Part shown: positions 19,401-27,551 of the stretch, piece after piece | How positions within the stretch are numbered: position 1 is the stretch's first letter | Layout: every line of letters begins with the position of its first letter | From: Streptomyces sp. ACA25 | Lineage (GTDB): Bacteria; Actinomycetota; Actinomycetes; Streptomycetales; Streptomycetaceae | DNA: 64,000 nucleotides | Assembly: GCF_028200735.1 (NCBI RefSeq) | Contig: NZ_JAQKPV010000011.1 | Coordinates: forward strand, 124,001 to 188,000 | Direction: 5' to 3' | Program-made: the position numbers and the translations under genes | The notes under the pieces: model-generated | Databases searched by the model: none | The model's input: only the letters and a program-made list of their open reading frames with translations | Told to the model about the DNA's origin: nothing

Positions 19401-19431
19401 GGAGAAGGGCAGCCATCGTGAAGGGACACGG

Positions 19432-20184
19432 ATGAGGTTCCGGCACGCGGCCGAACGGCTCGCGTCCGGCGCGGTCCACCGCGTCTGGGGCTGGGCGCAG
19501 CGGGCGGGCGCCCTCACCGCCGACCGTCCCGGTCCGTACTCCTTCCGCCGGATCGGCACCGGTACCAGGCTGGCCTTCCCGCAGGGAACGCTCTTCGGAA
19601 CCCAGTGCATGGAGCTGGGTGACCACTGTGTCATCGGCCGGGATGTGACCCTGACCGTGGGAATGCTGCCGGGCCTCGATCTCGGTACCGGTGCGGTGCT
19701 GCGGCTGGGCGACGGAGTCGTCCTCGGCCGGGGCAGTCACCTTGTCGCCGACGCGCCGATCACGGTGGGAGGGGACGTCTTCTTCGGCCCCTACTGCTAT
19801 GTGACCTCCACCAACCACTCCTACGACGACCCGCAGCAGCCGGTCGGCAGGCAGTGGCCACGGGCCGCCCCCGTGGAGATCGGCCCCGGCAGCTGGATCG
19901 GAACGGGGGCGGTGGTGCTGCCCGGTTCCCGGCTCGGCCGCAACACCGTGGTGGCAGCGGGGGCCGTGGTGCGCGGGGAGGTCCCCGACCACGCGGTCGT
20001 CGCCGGAGCTCCCGCGCGGGTCGTCCGCCGCTGGGACAGTGAGCAGGGCTGGCAGCCCCCGATGCGTACTCCGCCGCCCGCGCCGCCGCCCCCGGACGTC
20101 ACCGCGGAGCAGTTGCGTGCGGCGGCGCGCATCGTCGGCAGGCAGCGTCAGGGCGGGAACGGAAGGACCGGCACACTGGAGTGA
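19432..20184 (+). CDS. Acyltransferase with left-handed beta-helix
   Basis: A 250-residue hexapeptide-repeat transferase. Repeats run through LGDHCVIGRDVTLTVG and LGDGVVLGRGSHLVADAPI, with the acceptor-side His motif YVTSTNHSYDDP and the closing coils VEIGPGSWIGTGAVVLPGS and LGRNTVVAAGAVVRGEVPDH. These enzymes O- or N-acetylate sugars or antibiotics. The N-terminal ~40 residues and the Pro-rich C-terminal tail are outside the helix. Starts 31 bp after the DedA gene and is likely in its operon. Confidence 0.88.
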   Translation: MRFRHAAERLASGAVHRVWGWAQRAGALTADRPGPYSFRRIGTGTRLAFPQGTLFGTQCMELGDHCVIGRDVTLTVGMLPGLDLGTGAVLRLGDGVVLGRGSHLVADAPITVGGDVFFGPYCYVTSTNHSYDDPQQPVGRQWPRAAPVEIGPGSWIGTGAVVLPGSRLGRNTVVAAGAVVRGEVPDHAVVAGAPARVVRRWDSEQGWQPPMRTPPPAPPPPDVTAEQLRAAARIVGRQRQGGNGRTGTLE

Positions 20185-20233
20185 CCGGCCGGCGGCCGAC
20201 CGCCGGCCCGTCCGACGCCCGGAGGTGTGGTCC

Positions 20234-20353
20234 GTGCCCCAACCGTCCCGCAGGGATTCCTGGACAAGTCCGCGCGTGCTGCGCGTGCTGCTGGCAGTGG
20301 CGATCGCGATCAACGGCTTCGCGCTGCTGCTCTTCGCCGTCCGGCGGATGTGA
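20234..20353 (+). CDS. Small single-span membrane protein (39 aa)
   Basis: GTG start with a perfect GGAGG 8 nt upstream (20221-20225). The peptide has a basic N-terminus (SRRDSWTSPRVLR) and one hydrophobic helix, VLLAVAIAINGFALLLFAV, then RRM. It lies 49 bp after the acyltransferase gene on the same strand and ends at a perfect palindrome. Short and without known relatives that I can name, but ribosome site, codon use and topology support a real gene. Confidence 0.6.
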   Translation: MPQPSRRDSWTSPRVLRVLLAVAIAINGFALLLFAVRRM

Positions 20354-20354
20354 G

Positions 20355-20376
20355 CCGCCGCGGCCGGCCGCGGCGG
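20355..20376. terminator. 22-bp perfect palindrome between convergent genes
   Basis: CCGCCGCGGCC (20355-20365) is followed at once by its exact reverse complement. It sits between the small membrane protein stop and the EamA stop and probably ends transcription in both directions. Confidence 0.6.
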
Positions 20377-21237
20377 TCAGCCTGACGCCAGGAGCAGGGT
20401 GCCGGCCATGGCCAGCCCTGCCCCGGCCGCTTGCACCACGAGCAGCCGCTCCTGAAGCATGCCGCGGGCGGCGAGCGCGGTGATCACCGGGTTGAGCGAG
20501 GCCAGCACCGCGGCCACGGTGACCGGGCCGATCCCGGCGGCGAGCGCGTAGGTGCCGTTCGCGGCCACGTCCGCCAGCCCGACGAAGGACAGGGCGGGCA
20601 GCGCGGGAAGCAGGGCACGCAGGCCGCCGTCGGGCAGTACCGGCAGACCGCGCCGCAGGGCGACGCCCAGTGCGGCTCCGCCCACCGCCGCGTTGCACAG
20701 CCGCTGGACGAACAGCGCGAGCAGCAGGCCCTGGACGGTGGTGGCCGCCTCGGCGATCAGCACCATCACCATGCCGAATCCGACGGCGGCGATGACGGTC
20801 AGCACCACGGCCTGCTGTTGCACGGGGGCGCCGCGCAACTGAGGTCCGCCCGCCATCACGATGCCCGCCACCGCGACCAGGATTCCGGCGTACTGCAGTG
20901 CACCCGGCCGCTCGCCGAGCAGCAGGGCGACCCCGACCGGGACCGCCACCGCCGTCGCCGCCAGCGGGGACACCACGCCCATCGGTCCCAGCGCGAGCGC
21001 GCGGTAGAAGCAGATCATCGCCACCGGGCCGATCAGCCCCGCCGCTGCGGCGAACCAGAGCCTGTCGCTGCCCGCGCTCCAGGCGCCGGTCGTCAGCACC
21101 ACGGCACCCAGCGCCACGGCCGCCAGCACCTGTGAGACCACCACCACCGTCAGCGCGGGAATGCGCCGGGACAGCATCCCTCCGCCGAAGTCGGCCAGCC
21201 CCCACAGGAAGCTGGTGGCCAGGGCCAGGGCGATCAT
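20377..21237 (-). CDS. EamA/DMT family transporter
   Basis: A 286-residue ten-span exporter of the EamA family: the first repeat begins IALALATSFLWGLADFGGG and the second ends with AAVLASLNPVITALAARGM and a last helix. Start ATG at 21237 has GAGGT about 6 nt upstream; the frame is open further up to 21303 but into the operator region. It is divergent from an XRE-cupin regulator, which most likely controls it; these pairs often handle amino acid or drug efflux. Confidence 0.87.
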   Translation of the reverse strand: MIALALATSFLWGLADFGGGMLSRRIPALTVVVVSQVLAAVALGAVVLTTGAWSAGSDRLWFAAAAGLIGPVAMICFYRALALGPMGVVSPLAATAVAVPVGVALLLGERPGALQYAGILVAVAGIVMAGGPQLRGAPVQQQAVVLTVIAAVGFGMVMVLIAEAATTVQGLLLALFVQRLCNAAVGGAALGVALRRGLPVLPDGGLRALLPALPALSFVGLADVAANGTYALAAGIGPVTVAAVLASLNPVITALAARGMLQERLLVVQAAGAGLAMAGTLLLASG

Positions 21238-21285
21238 CCGGTACCTCGCAGTACGGTGTGGTGAACGAAGAAGTCCACCGCACCG

Positions 21286-21325
21286 TAGCGCAATACGCTG
21301 CACTCAGCAATGCAATATATTTCAC
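21286..21325. promoter_or_regulatory. Promoter/operator region of the XRE-cupin and EamA pair
   Basis: The AT-rich centre of the 106-bp spacer carries GCAAT three times in the same direction (21290, 21307, 21312). TATATT (21316-21321) is a fair -10 box for the regulator, about 7 nt before a start near 21328. The repeats are candidate binding sites of the regulator. Confidence 0.4.
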
Positions 21326-21343
21326 CTTCGTCGGAGGATGCCG

Positions 21344-21919
21344 GTGACGGATCTCGACCAGCTCACGCACGCGCTCGGCCGCAACCTCAAACGGCTGCGC
21401 ACCGAACGAGGCTTCACGCTCGACGCTCTCGCTGCCCGCGCCGGAGTCAGCCGGGGCATGGTCATCCAGATCGAGCAGGCCCGCACCAACCCGAGCGTCG
21501 GGACCGTCGTGAAGCTCGGTGACGCCCTCGGTGTCAGCGTCACCACCCTGCTCGACGACGCGCAGGGGCCGACGGTGCGTCTGGTCTCCGCCGAGCAGGC
21601 CGTGCGGCTGTGGTCCACCGAAGCGGGGAGCCACAGCATTCTGCTCGCCGGCACCGAAGCGCCCGGCCCCCTGGAGCTCTGGCACTGGCGGATCATGCCG
21701 GGAGAGGCCAGCAGTTCCGACCCGCATCCCGCAGGTACGACCGAGCTGGTGCATGTGTCACGGGGGGTGCTCACCCTTGCCGTGAACGGCACGGACCACC
21801 GGGTCCCGGCAGGGACGGCCGCCTCCTTCGCCTCCCACACGCCGCACGGCTACCGCAACGACGGTTCCGAACCCGTCGAGATGATGATGGCGGTCTCGGT
21901 TCCCCCCGCCGCTCCCTGA
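21344..21919 (+). CDS. XRE family regulator with cupin domain
   Basis: A 191-residue regulator. Residues about 7-65 form the XRE helix-turn-helix (LGRNLKRLRTERGFTLDALA, then SRGMVIQIEQARTNPS), and residues about 110-185 a cupin barrel (PHPAGTTELVHVSRGVLTLA and PAGTAASFASHTPHGYRN) that likely senses a small ligand. The start is GTG 21344: GGAGG (21333-21337) is 6 nt before it, while the in-frame ATG at 21338 touches the ribosome site. Controls itself and the divergent EamA exporter by inference. Confidence 0.88.
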   Translation: MTDLDQLTHALGRNLKRLRTERGFTLDALAARAGVSRGMVIQIEQARTNPSVGTVVKLGDALGVSVTTLLDDAQGPTVRLVSAEQAVRLWSTEAGSHSILLAGTEAPGPLELWHWRIMPGEASSSDPHPAGTTELVHVSRGVLTLAVNGTDHRVPAGTAASFASHTPHGYRNDGSEPVEMMMAVSVPPAAP

Positions 21920-21924
21920 GCGCC

Positions 21925-21964
21925 GCGGTGCCGGGCCCCGCTCAGCAGCGGAGCCCGGCACCGC
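21925..21964. terminator. Bidirectional hairpin terminator
   Basis: An 18-bp stem with one mismatch (arms 21925-21942 and 21947-21964, loop CAGC) between the convergent XRE-cupin and CoA-binding genes. Confidence 0.8.
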
Positions 21965-21970
21965 CTCCCG

Positions 21971-22393
21971 TCAGCCCCGCAGGTCGCCGAACTCCGGCCG
22001 GCCGTACTCGATGGCCGGGCAGCGGTCCATGACCATGTCCAGTCCGGCTGCCCTGGTCCGCGCGCACGCGGCCTCGTCGATCACCCCGAGCTGGAACCAC
22101 ACCGCCCGGGCCCCCGTCGCAGCCGCCTCGTCCGCCACCGCACCGGCCAGGTCACTCTTGACGAACACGTCCACCACATCGACCCGGAAGGGTATTTCCG
22201 CCAGCGTGGCGTACCCCGGCTCACCGTGCACCTCCTCCGCCCGCGGGTGCACCGGCACGACGCGCTTGCCGTGCCGCTGCAGCACCTCGGCCACTCCGTA
22301 CGCCGCCCGCCGGCGGTTCGCCGACAGTCCGACCACTGCCCAGGTGTCACCGGTGGTGAGAATCCGCCGTACCGTCTCGTCATCAGCATGCAT
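21971..22393 (-). CDS. CoA-binding (YccU-like) Rossmann protein
   Basis: A 140-residue single-domain CoA-binding protein. It opens with ILTTGDTWAVVGLSANRRRA (nucleotide loop), has VVPVHPRAEEVHGEPGYATL, VDVVDVFVKS and AVWFQLGVIDEAA, all diagnostic of the YccU/CoA_binding family related to succinyl-CoA synthetase. Role unknown; probably cytoplasmic. ATG at 22393 chosen by homology to the family start; the ribosome site is weak. Confidence 0.88.
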   Translation of the reverse strand: MHADDETVRRILTTGDTWAVVGLSANRRRAAYGVAEVLQRHGKRVVPVHPRAEEVHGEPGYATLAEIPFRVDVVDVFVKSDLAGAVADEAAATGARAVWFQLGVIDEAACARTRAAGLDMVMDRCPAIEYGRPEFGDLRG

Positions 22394-22495
22394 GCCTGCC
22401 CCAACCACCGGCTCCGCGGAGGCATTCCCCCCTCGCGGCCCGGCCGGGCCCCCACGGGCCGGGACCCGGCTCGGCGCACCCCGTAACCTGACCGC

Positions 22496-23161
22496 ATGCG
22501 GGATCAGTATGTGACGGTGGCCGGCGAAGGCGCGCACGAAACGGAAGTCAGCCGATCCCGGTTCGTCTGCCTGCTGGCCCCCGCCGCCACCGAGGAGGAG
22601 GCCCGGTCCTTCGTTCGCCGCGCCCGCGGACGGCACCCGGCCGCCACCCACCACTGCTACGCGTATGTCATCGGCGCCGACGCCGGTATCCAGAAATGCG
22701 ACGACGACGGGGAGCCCGGAGGCACGGCAGGCGCCCCCATGCTGCAGATGCTCAACCGCCGCGGGGTGCGCCAGGCGGTGGCGGTCGTCGCCCGGTACTT
22801 CGGCGGCACCAAGCTCGGCGCGGGCGGTCTGATCCGGGCCTACGGCGGTGCTGTCGGCGAGGCCCTGGACACCCTGGGCACCGTGACCCGGCAGCGGCTG
22901 TTGCTCGCCACCGTGACAGTCGGCCACCAGCAGGCCGGCAGGCTGGAGAACGGGCTGCGGAGCACCGGCCGCAACGTGCGCCACGTCACCTACGGCAGCG
23001 AGGTCACCATCGAGATCGGGATACCCGCCTCCGGCCTCGGAGCCTTCCGGGACTGGCTGGCAGACACCACGGCCGGCTCCGCCCGCCTGGAGCTGGGCGG
23101 CGACACGTACAGCCGCCCCGCAGCGCCCCGCTCGCCGGGCGGGGGTACCGGAACACGGTGA
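22496..23161 (+). CDS. YigZ/IMPACT family protein
   Basis: A 221-residue protein with the UPF0029 (IMPACT) N-terminal domain: SRFVCLLAPAATEEEA, THHCYAYVIG, CDDDGEPGGTAGAPML and ARYFGGTKLGAGGLIRAYG, followed by a small ferredoxin-like C-terminal domain. Function in bacteria is not settled (possible peptidase- or translation-linked role). The ATG is leaderless-like: TAACCT (22483-22488) ends 7 nt before it and no ribosome site is present. Ends at a strong hairpin. Confidence 0.9.
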   Translation: MRDQYVTVAGEGAHETEVSRSRFVCLLAPAATEEEARSFVRRARGRHPAATHHCYAYVIGADAGIQKCDDDGEPGGTAGAPMLQMLNRRGVRQAVAVVARYFGGTKLGAGGLIRAYGGAVGEALDTLGTVTRQRLLLATVTVGHQQAGRLENGLRSTGRNVRHVTYGSEVTIEIGIPASGLGAFRDWLADTTAGSARLELGGDTYSRPAAPRSPGGGTGTR

Positions 23162-23184
23162 CCCGCCTCCTGCTCCTGCCCCCA

Positions 23185-23220
23185 CCCCCGCTGCCGGGTG
23201 CCGGCGCCCGGCAGCGGGGG
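23185..23220 (+). terminator. Hairpin terminator after yigZ
   Basis: CCCCCGCTGCCGGG (23185-23198) and its exact complement (23207-23220) form a 14-bp stem with an 8-nt loop, 24 bp after the stop codon. Confidence 0.8.
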
Positions 23221-23330
23221 CCGAGCATTTCCCGGCCGGCTGCACACCTATGATGACGCCGGTGCCGGTGCCGGAACGGTGCCCGCCCGGTGGCCGGAGT
23301 GAGGGGAAACATGCAGGTCGGAGCGGCGCT

Positions 23331-24485
23331 TTGAGGCTTCTGCACACCTCCGACTGGCACCTGGGGCGCAGCTTCCACCGGGTCGGCCTGCTGGACGCAC
23401 AGCGGGCGTTCCTCGAGCACCTCGTCTCCGTGGTGCGGGACCACCGTGTCGACGCCGTTCTCGTGGCGGGCGACATATACGACCGCGCGGTGCCGCCGCT
23501 GCCCGCCGTTCAGCTCTTCGACGAGGTGCTGCACCACCTGGCCGCCCTCGGCACCCCTGCCGTCATGATCTCCGGCAACCACGATTCGGGCCGCCGGCTC
23601 GGGGTGGGCGCGGGGCTCATCGGACGCGCCGGCATCCATCTGCGCACCGACCCGGCCGGCTGCGCCACCCCGGTGCTCCTCCGCGACGAACACGGCGAGG
23701 TCGCCTGCTACGGCCTTCCCTACCTCGAACCCACCCTGGTGCGGGACCACTTCGCTGCCGGCAAGGCCGGACACACGCAGGTCCTGGGCGCCGCGATGGA
23801 CCAGGTCCGCGCCGACCTCGCCGGCCGTCCGGAAGGCACCCGCTCGGTCGTCCTCGCCCACGCCCTCGTCACCGGAGGCGCGGAGTCCGACAGCGAACGC
23901 GACATCACCGTCGGCGGTGTCTCCTCCGTCCCCGCGTCCGTCTTCGACGGCGTCGACTACGCGGCCCTGGGGCATCTGCACGGCTGCCAGACCATCAGCG
24001 ACCGCGTGCGGTACTCCGGCTCTCCGCTCGCGTACTCCTTCTCCGAGGCCGGCCACCGCAAGTCGATGTGGCTGATCGACCTCGGCCCGCACGGCGAGAT
24101 CGACGCCGAGCGCCTCGACTGCCCCGTACCCCGCCCGCTGGCCCGCATCCGTGGCCGGCTCGAGGACCTGCTTGCCGACCCCGCCCTGACACGGCACACC
24201 GACAGCTGGGTGGAGGCCACCCTCACCGACTCCGCCCGCCCCGCCGAGCCGATGGCCCGCCTCAGTGCCCGCTTCGCCCACGTCCTCAGCCTCGCCTTCG
24301 ACCCCCAGGGCGCACCGCCGGGCGAGCGGCCGTCCTACGCCCAGCGGCTCCGCGGCCGCACCGACCAGCAGATCACCGAGGACTTCGTCACCCACGTCCG
24401 CTCCGGACGGGAACCCGACGCACGGGAACGTGACGTGCTCGGCGACGCCCTGGAGGCAGCCCGAGCCGAGGAGAACACGCGATGA
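23331..24485 (+). CDS. sbcD: Exonuclease SbcCD, subunit D
   Basis: A 384-residue Mre11-type nuclease subunit that with SbcC opens hairpins and processes DNA ends. All five phosphoesterase motifs are present: SDWHLGRSF, GDIYDRAV, SGNHDSGRRL, LAHALVTGG and GHLHGCQ. The best start is TTG 23331 (GGAG about 8 nt upstream, protein begins LRLLHTSDWH); the upstream ATG at 23250 would add residues unlike the family. Overlaps sbcC by ATGA. Confidence 0.93.
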   Translation: MRLLHTSDWHLGRSFHRVGLLDAQRAFLEHLVSVVRDHRVDAVLVAGDIYDRAVPPLPAVQLFDEVLHHLAALGTPAVMISGNHDSGRRLGVGAGLIGRAGIHLRTDPAGCATPVLLRDEHGEVACYGLPYLEPTLVRDHFAAGKAGHTQVLGAAMDQVRADLAGRPEGTRSVVLAHALVTGGAESDSERDITVGGVSSVPASVFDGVDYAALGHLHGCQTISDRVRYSGSPLAYSFSEAGHRKSMWLIDLGPHGEIDAERLDCPVPRPLARIRGRLEDLLADPALTRHTDSWVEATLTDSARPAEPMARLSARFAHVLSLAFDPQGAPPGERPSYAQRLRGRTDQQITEDFVTHVRSGREPDARERDVLGDALEAARAEENTR

Positions 24486-27400
24486 GGCTGCACCGGCTGA
24501 CCGTCACCGCCTTCGGGCCCTTCGGCGGTACCGAGCGGATCGACTTCGACCGGCTCTCCGCCGCGGGACTGTTCCTCCTGCACGGCCCCACCGGAGCCGG
24601 CAAGACCTCCGTGCTGGACGCCGTGTGCTTCGCCCTCTACGGATCGGTCCCCGGGGCCCGCCGGAGCCACACCCACGCACTGCGCAGCGACCACGCCGCC
24701 CCGCACACCCTCACCGAGGTGGTACTGGACCTCACCGTCGGCGGCCGGCGACTGGAGATCACCCGTAGCCCCGAGCAGCAGCGCCCCAAGAAGCGCGGCA
24801 CCGGACACACCCGGGAGAAGGCCCGCTGCACGCTGCGGGAGTTCCGCCCCGGCGATGGCTCCTGGCACGCCCTCAGCCGGTCCCACGAGGAGATCGGCGC
24901 GGAACTGGGGGATCTGCTGGGCATGACCCGCGACCAGTTCTGCCAGGTGGTGCTCCTCCCGCAGGGGGAGTTCGCACGCTTTCTGCGGGCCGGAGCAGAG
25001 GACCGTGCCAAGCTCCTCGGCCGGCTCTTCGACACCCGCCGTTTCGCCGCTGCCGAGCAGCACCTCGCCGGGCTCCGGGCCGCGGCCCTGGCGGGGGTCC
25101 AGGAGGCCGACGAACGCCTGCTCTCCCTCGCTCACCGCATCCAGCAGGCCGCCGGCCACCACCCCGCCCGGGCCGCCGGGCCGCTGCCCGGACTGTCCCC
25201 GGGAGACCCCGGTCTCGCCGAGGCGGTCCTCCGCTGGGCGGCGCTCGCCCGTTCCGAGGCCCGCGAGCACCGGGACATCGCGGCCGGAGCCCTGGAGACC
25301 GCCGAGACGGCACACCGGCGTGCCCAGCAGGACCTGGCCGACAGCACCGAGAACGCCCGCCTCCAGGCCCGGTACGACGACGCGCTCCGCCGGGCAGCGG
25401 CACTCGACGAGCGCGGCGGGGAGCGGGTGGCGGCCAGGGTGCGCCTCGAACGGGCCCGGGCGGCGGACACCGTCGCCCCCGCCCTCGGACTGCGGGAGAG
25501 CGCGGCGGCCGAGCACCGTGCGGCCCTGGAGAGTGAGCGGCAGGCCCGCACCCGGCTTCCGCCGGACCTCGCCGACGCGCCGGTGGACCGGCTCGCGGAG
25601 CGGGAACGCCGCACCCGGGAGCGGCTCGGAGCGCTCAGTACCGCCCGGCAGGCGGAGGAGCGTGCCGGGCAGCTCGCCGGTGAGCTCGACGAGCTGGACC
25701 GGGAAGCGGACCGCGCGCACGGGCTGCTCGAGGACATGCAGCAGCGTGCCGGGGAACGGGAGACCACCCGGACAGCACTGGAGCAGCGCACCGCCCGGGC
25801 CACGGAGGCGGCCGCCCGCGTGGGACCGCTCGCCGCGGACCTGGAAGCTGCCCGGCACCGGCTGAAGGCCGCCCGCCGGCGGGACGAGCTGGCCGCCAGC
25901 ATCCGCGCTGCCGAGGAGCGGGAGCTGGCGGCACGGGAGGAGTCCGCCGCCGCCCGCGAACACTGGCTCGACCTCAAGGACCGCAGGCTTCTCGGCTACG
26001 CCGCTGAACTGGCGGCCACCCTCGACCACGGACAGCCGTGCGCCGTCTGCGGCTCAACGGAGCACCCCGCACCCGCCCGCCGGCGCGCAGACCAGGTGAG
26101 CCGGGTCGACGAGGACACCGCGCTCCAGGCCTCCCAGGCGGCCGACGCCCGTCGCGAGCAGCACGTCCGCCACCGCGCTGACCTCGCGGCCGAGCACGCG
26201 GGCCTGCTGGCCACCGCGGGGCAGGAAGCGGCGGACGAACTCACCGCCCGGACCGCAGCGCTGGAGAAGGTACTGACGGCCGAACAGGCCGCCGCCGACG
26301 GCGCCCGGGCGGCCAGGGCCGCCCAGGACGCGGCCGAGCGGGAGCACACCGAACTGCTCGGCGCCCTGCAGACGGCACGGCAGCAGTCGGCCGCCCGCGC
26401 CTCCCGCCGCGAAGCGCTCGCCGCCGAGCTCGACACACTCACCCGCCGGATCGCCGAGGCTCGCGGAGAGGCCCGCAGCGTCGCCGAACGGGCTGCCCTG
26501 CTGGAGCGGGCATCGGAACAGCTCGTGTCCGCAGCTGCTGCCGCACGGACCGCCCAGGACACGGCGGACCGGCTCAAGTCCGCCGACGCCCGGCTGGCGG
26601 ACGCCGCCTACCGTGCCCGGTTCGACACCCCCGAGGCCGCCGCCGAAGCCCTGCTCGGTGAAGCGGAACAGCACGCGTGTCAGCAGCGCCTGGACGCCTG
26701 GCAGGCCGAGGAAGCCGCTGTCACCACCGTCCTGACCGATCTGCGCACCACGGAGGCAGCAGCCCGCCCCCGGGCAGACCCGGAGACGGCCCGGGCCGCC
26801 GTCGACGCGGCGACCCACGGTCTCCGCACCGCAGCCGCCTCCGACACAGCCGCCCGCACCCGGTGCGAGGAACTGGACCGGCTCTCCGCGCAGGCCACGG
26901 CGGACGCCCGCCGGCTCGCCCCGTTGCGCGAGGAGAGCGGGCTCCTGGCTCACCTGGCCCAGCTCGCCGGGGGCACGGCCGTGGAGAACGAGTACCGCAT
27001 GCGGCTGGAAACCTACGTCCTGGCCGCCCGGCTCGAAGAGGTGGCCGACGCCGCCGGCACCCGGCTCCGCCGGATGGCCGCCGGCCGGTATCTCCTGACC
27101 CATTCCGACGCCCGGACCGGTGGCCGCGCCCGCTCCGGGCTGGGGCTGCACGTCATCGACGCCTGGACGGGCCGCACCCGGGACACGGCGACCCTCTCCG
27201 GCGGCGAGTCCTTCCTCGTCTCCCTCGCCCTCGCCCTCGGCCTCGCCGACGTCGTCGCCGAAGAAGCCGGTGGCCGGCGCCTGGACACCCTGTTCATCGA
27301 CGAGGGTTTCGGCAGCCTTGACGAACAGTCCCTCGACGAGGTCCTGGACGTCCTGGACTCGCTACGGGAACAGGACCGCAGCGTCGGGATCGTCAGTCAT

Positions 27401-27499
27401 GTGCCCGACCTGCGCATCCGCATCCCCGCACAGCTCGAGCTGGTGAAGACGCGCACCGGGTCCGGTGTACGGCACCGCAGCGCTCCGCTGGGCCATTGA
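24482..27499 (+). CDS. sbcC: Exonuclease SbcCD, subunit C (SMC-like ATPase)
   Basis: A 1005-residue Rad50-like ATPase. N-terminal Walker A GPTGAGKTS, a long Ala/Glu/Arg-rich coiled coil, the zinc-hook CAVC (within GQPCAVCGSTEHPA, about residue 520), and C-terminal LSGGESFLVSLALALG plus Walker B DTLFIDEGFGSLD. Start ATG overlaps the sbcD stop, so the two subunits are made together. Ends at a perfect hairpin. Confidence 0.95.
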   Translation: MRLHRLTVTAFGPFGGTERIDFDRLSAAGLFLLHGPTGAGKTSVLDAVCFALYGSVPGARRSHTHALRSDHAAPHTLTEVVLDLTVGGRRLEITRSPEQQRPKKRGTGHTREKARCTLREFRPGDGSWHALSRSHEEIGAELGDLLGMTRDQFCQVVLLPQGEFARFLRAGAEDRAKLLGRLFDTRRFAAAEQHLAGLRAAALAGVQEADERLLSLAHRIQQAAGHHPARAAGPLPGLSPGDPGLAEAVLRWAALARSEAREHRDIAAGALETAETAHRRAQQDLADSTENARLQARYDDALRRAAALDERGGERVAARVRLERARAADTVAPALGLRESAAAEHRAALESERQARTRLPPDLADAPVDRLAERERRTRERLGALSTARQAEERAGQLAGELDELDREADRAHGLLEDMQQRAGERETTRTALEQRTARATEAAARVGPLAADLEAARHRLKAARRRDELAASIRAAEERELAAREESAAAREHWLDLKDRRLLGYAAELAATLDHGQPCAVCGSTEHPAPARRRADQVSRVDEDTALQASQAADARREQHVRHRADLAAEHAGLLATAGQEAADELTARTAALEKVLTAEQAAADGARAARAAQDAAEREHTELLGALQTARQQSAARASRREALAAELDTLTRRIAEARGEARSVAERAALLERASEQLVSAAAAARTAQDTADRLKSADARLADAAYRARFDTPEAAAEALLGEAEQHACQQRLDAWQAEEAAVTTVLTDLRTTEAAARPRADPETARAAVDAATHGLRTAAASDTAARTRCEELDRLSAQATADARRLAPLREESGLLAHLAQLAGGTAVENEYRMRLETYVLAARLEEVADAAGTRLRRMAAGRYLLTHSDARTGGRARSGLGLHVIDAWTGRTRDTATLSGGESFLVSLALALGLADVVAEEAGGRRLDTLFIDEGFGSLDEQSLDEVLDVLDSLREQDRSVGIVSHVPDLRIRIPAQLELVKTRTGSGVRHRSAPLGH

Positions 27500-27505
27500 C
27501 GGACC

Positions 27506-27534
27506 GGCCGCGGCGAGGACACTCCGCCGCGGCC
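27506..27534. terminator. Perfect 10-bp hairpin between sbcC and the DUF885 gene
   Basis: GGCCGCGGCG (27506-27515) and CGCCGCGGCC (27525-27534), loop AGGACACTC. Placed between two converging stops; likely bidirectional. Confidence 0.75.
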
Positions 27535-27551
27535 TGCGCTCGCTCGGGCCG

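Noticed and set aside
24335..26029. 564-codon minus-strand frame opposite sbcC
   Set aside because: Gly/Leu-rich shadow of the coiled-coil gene.
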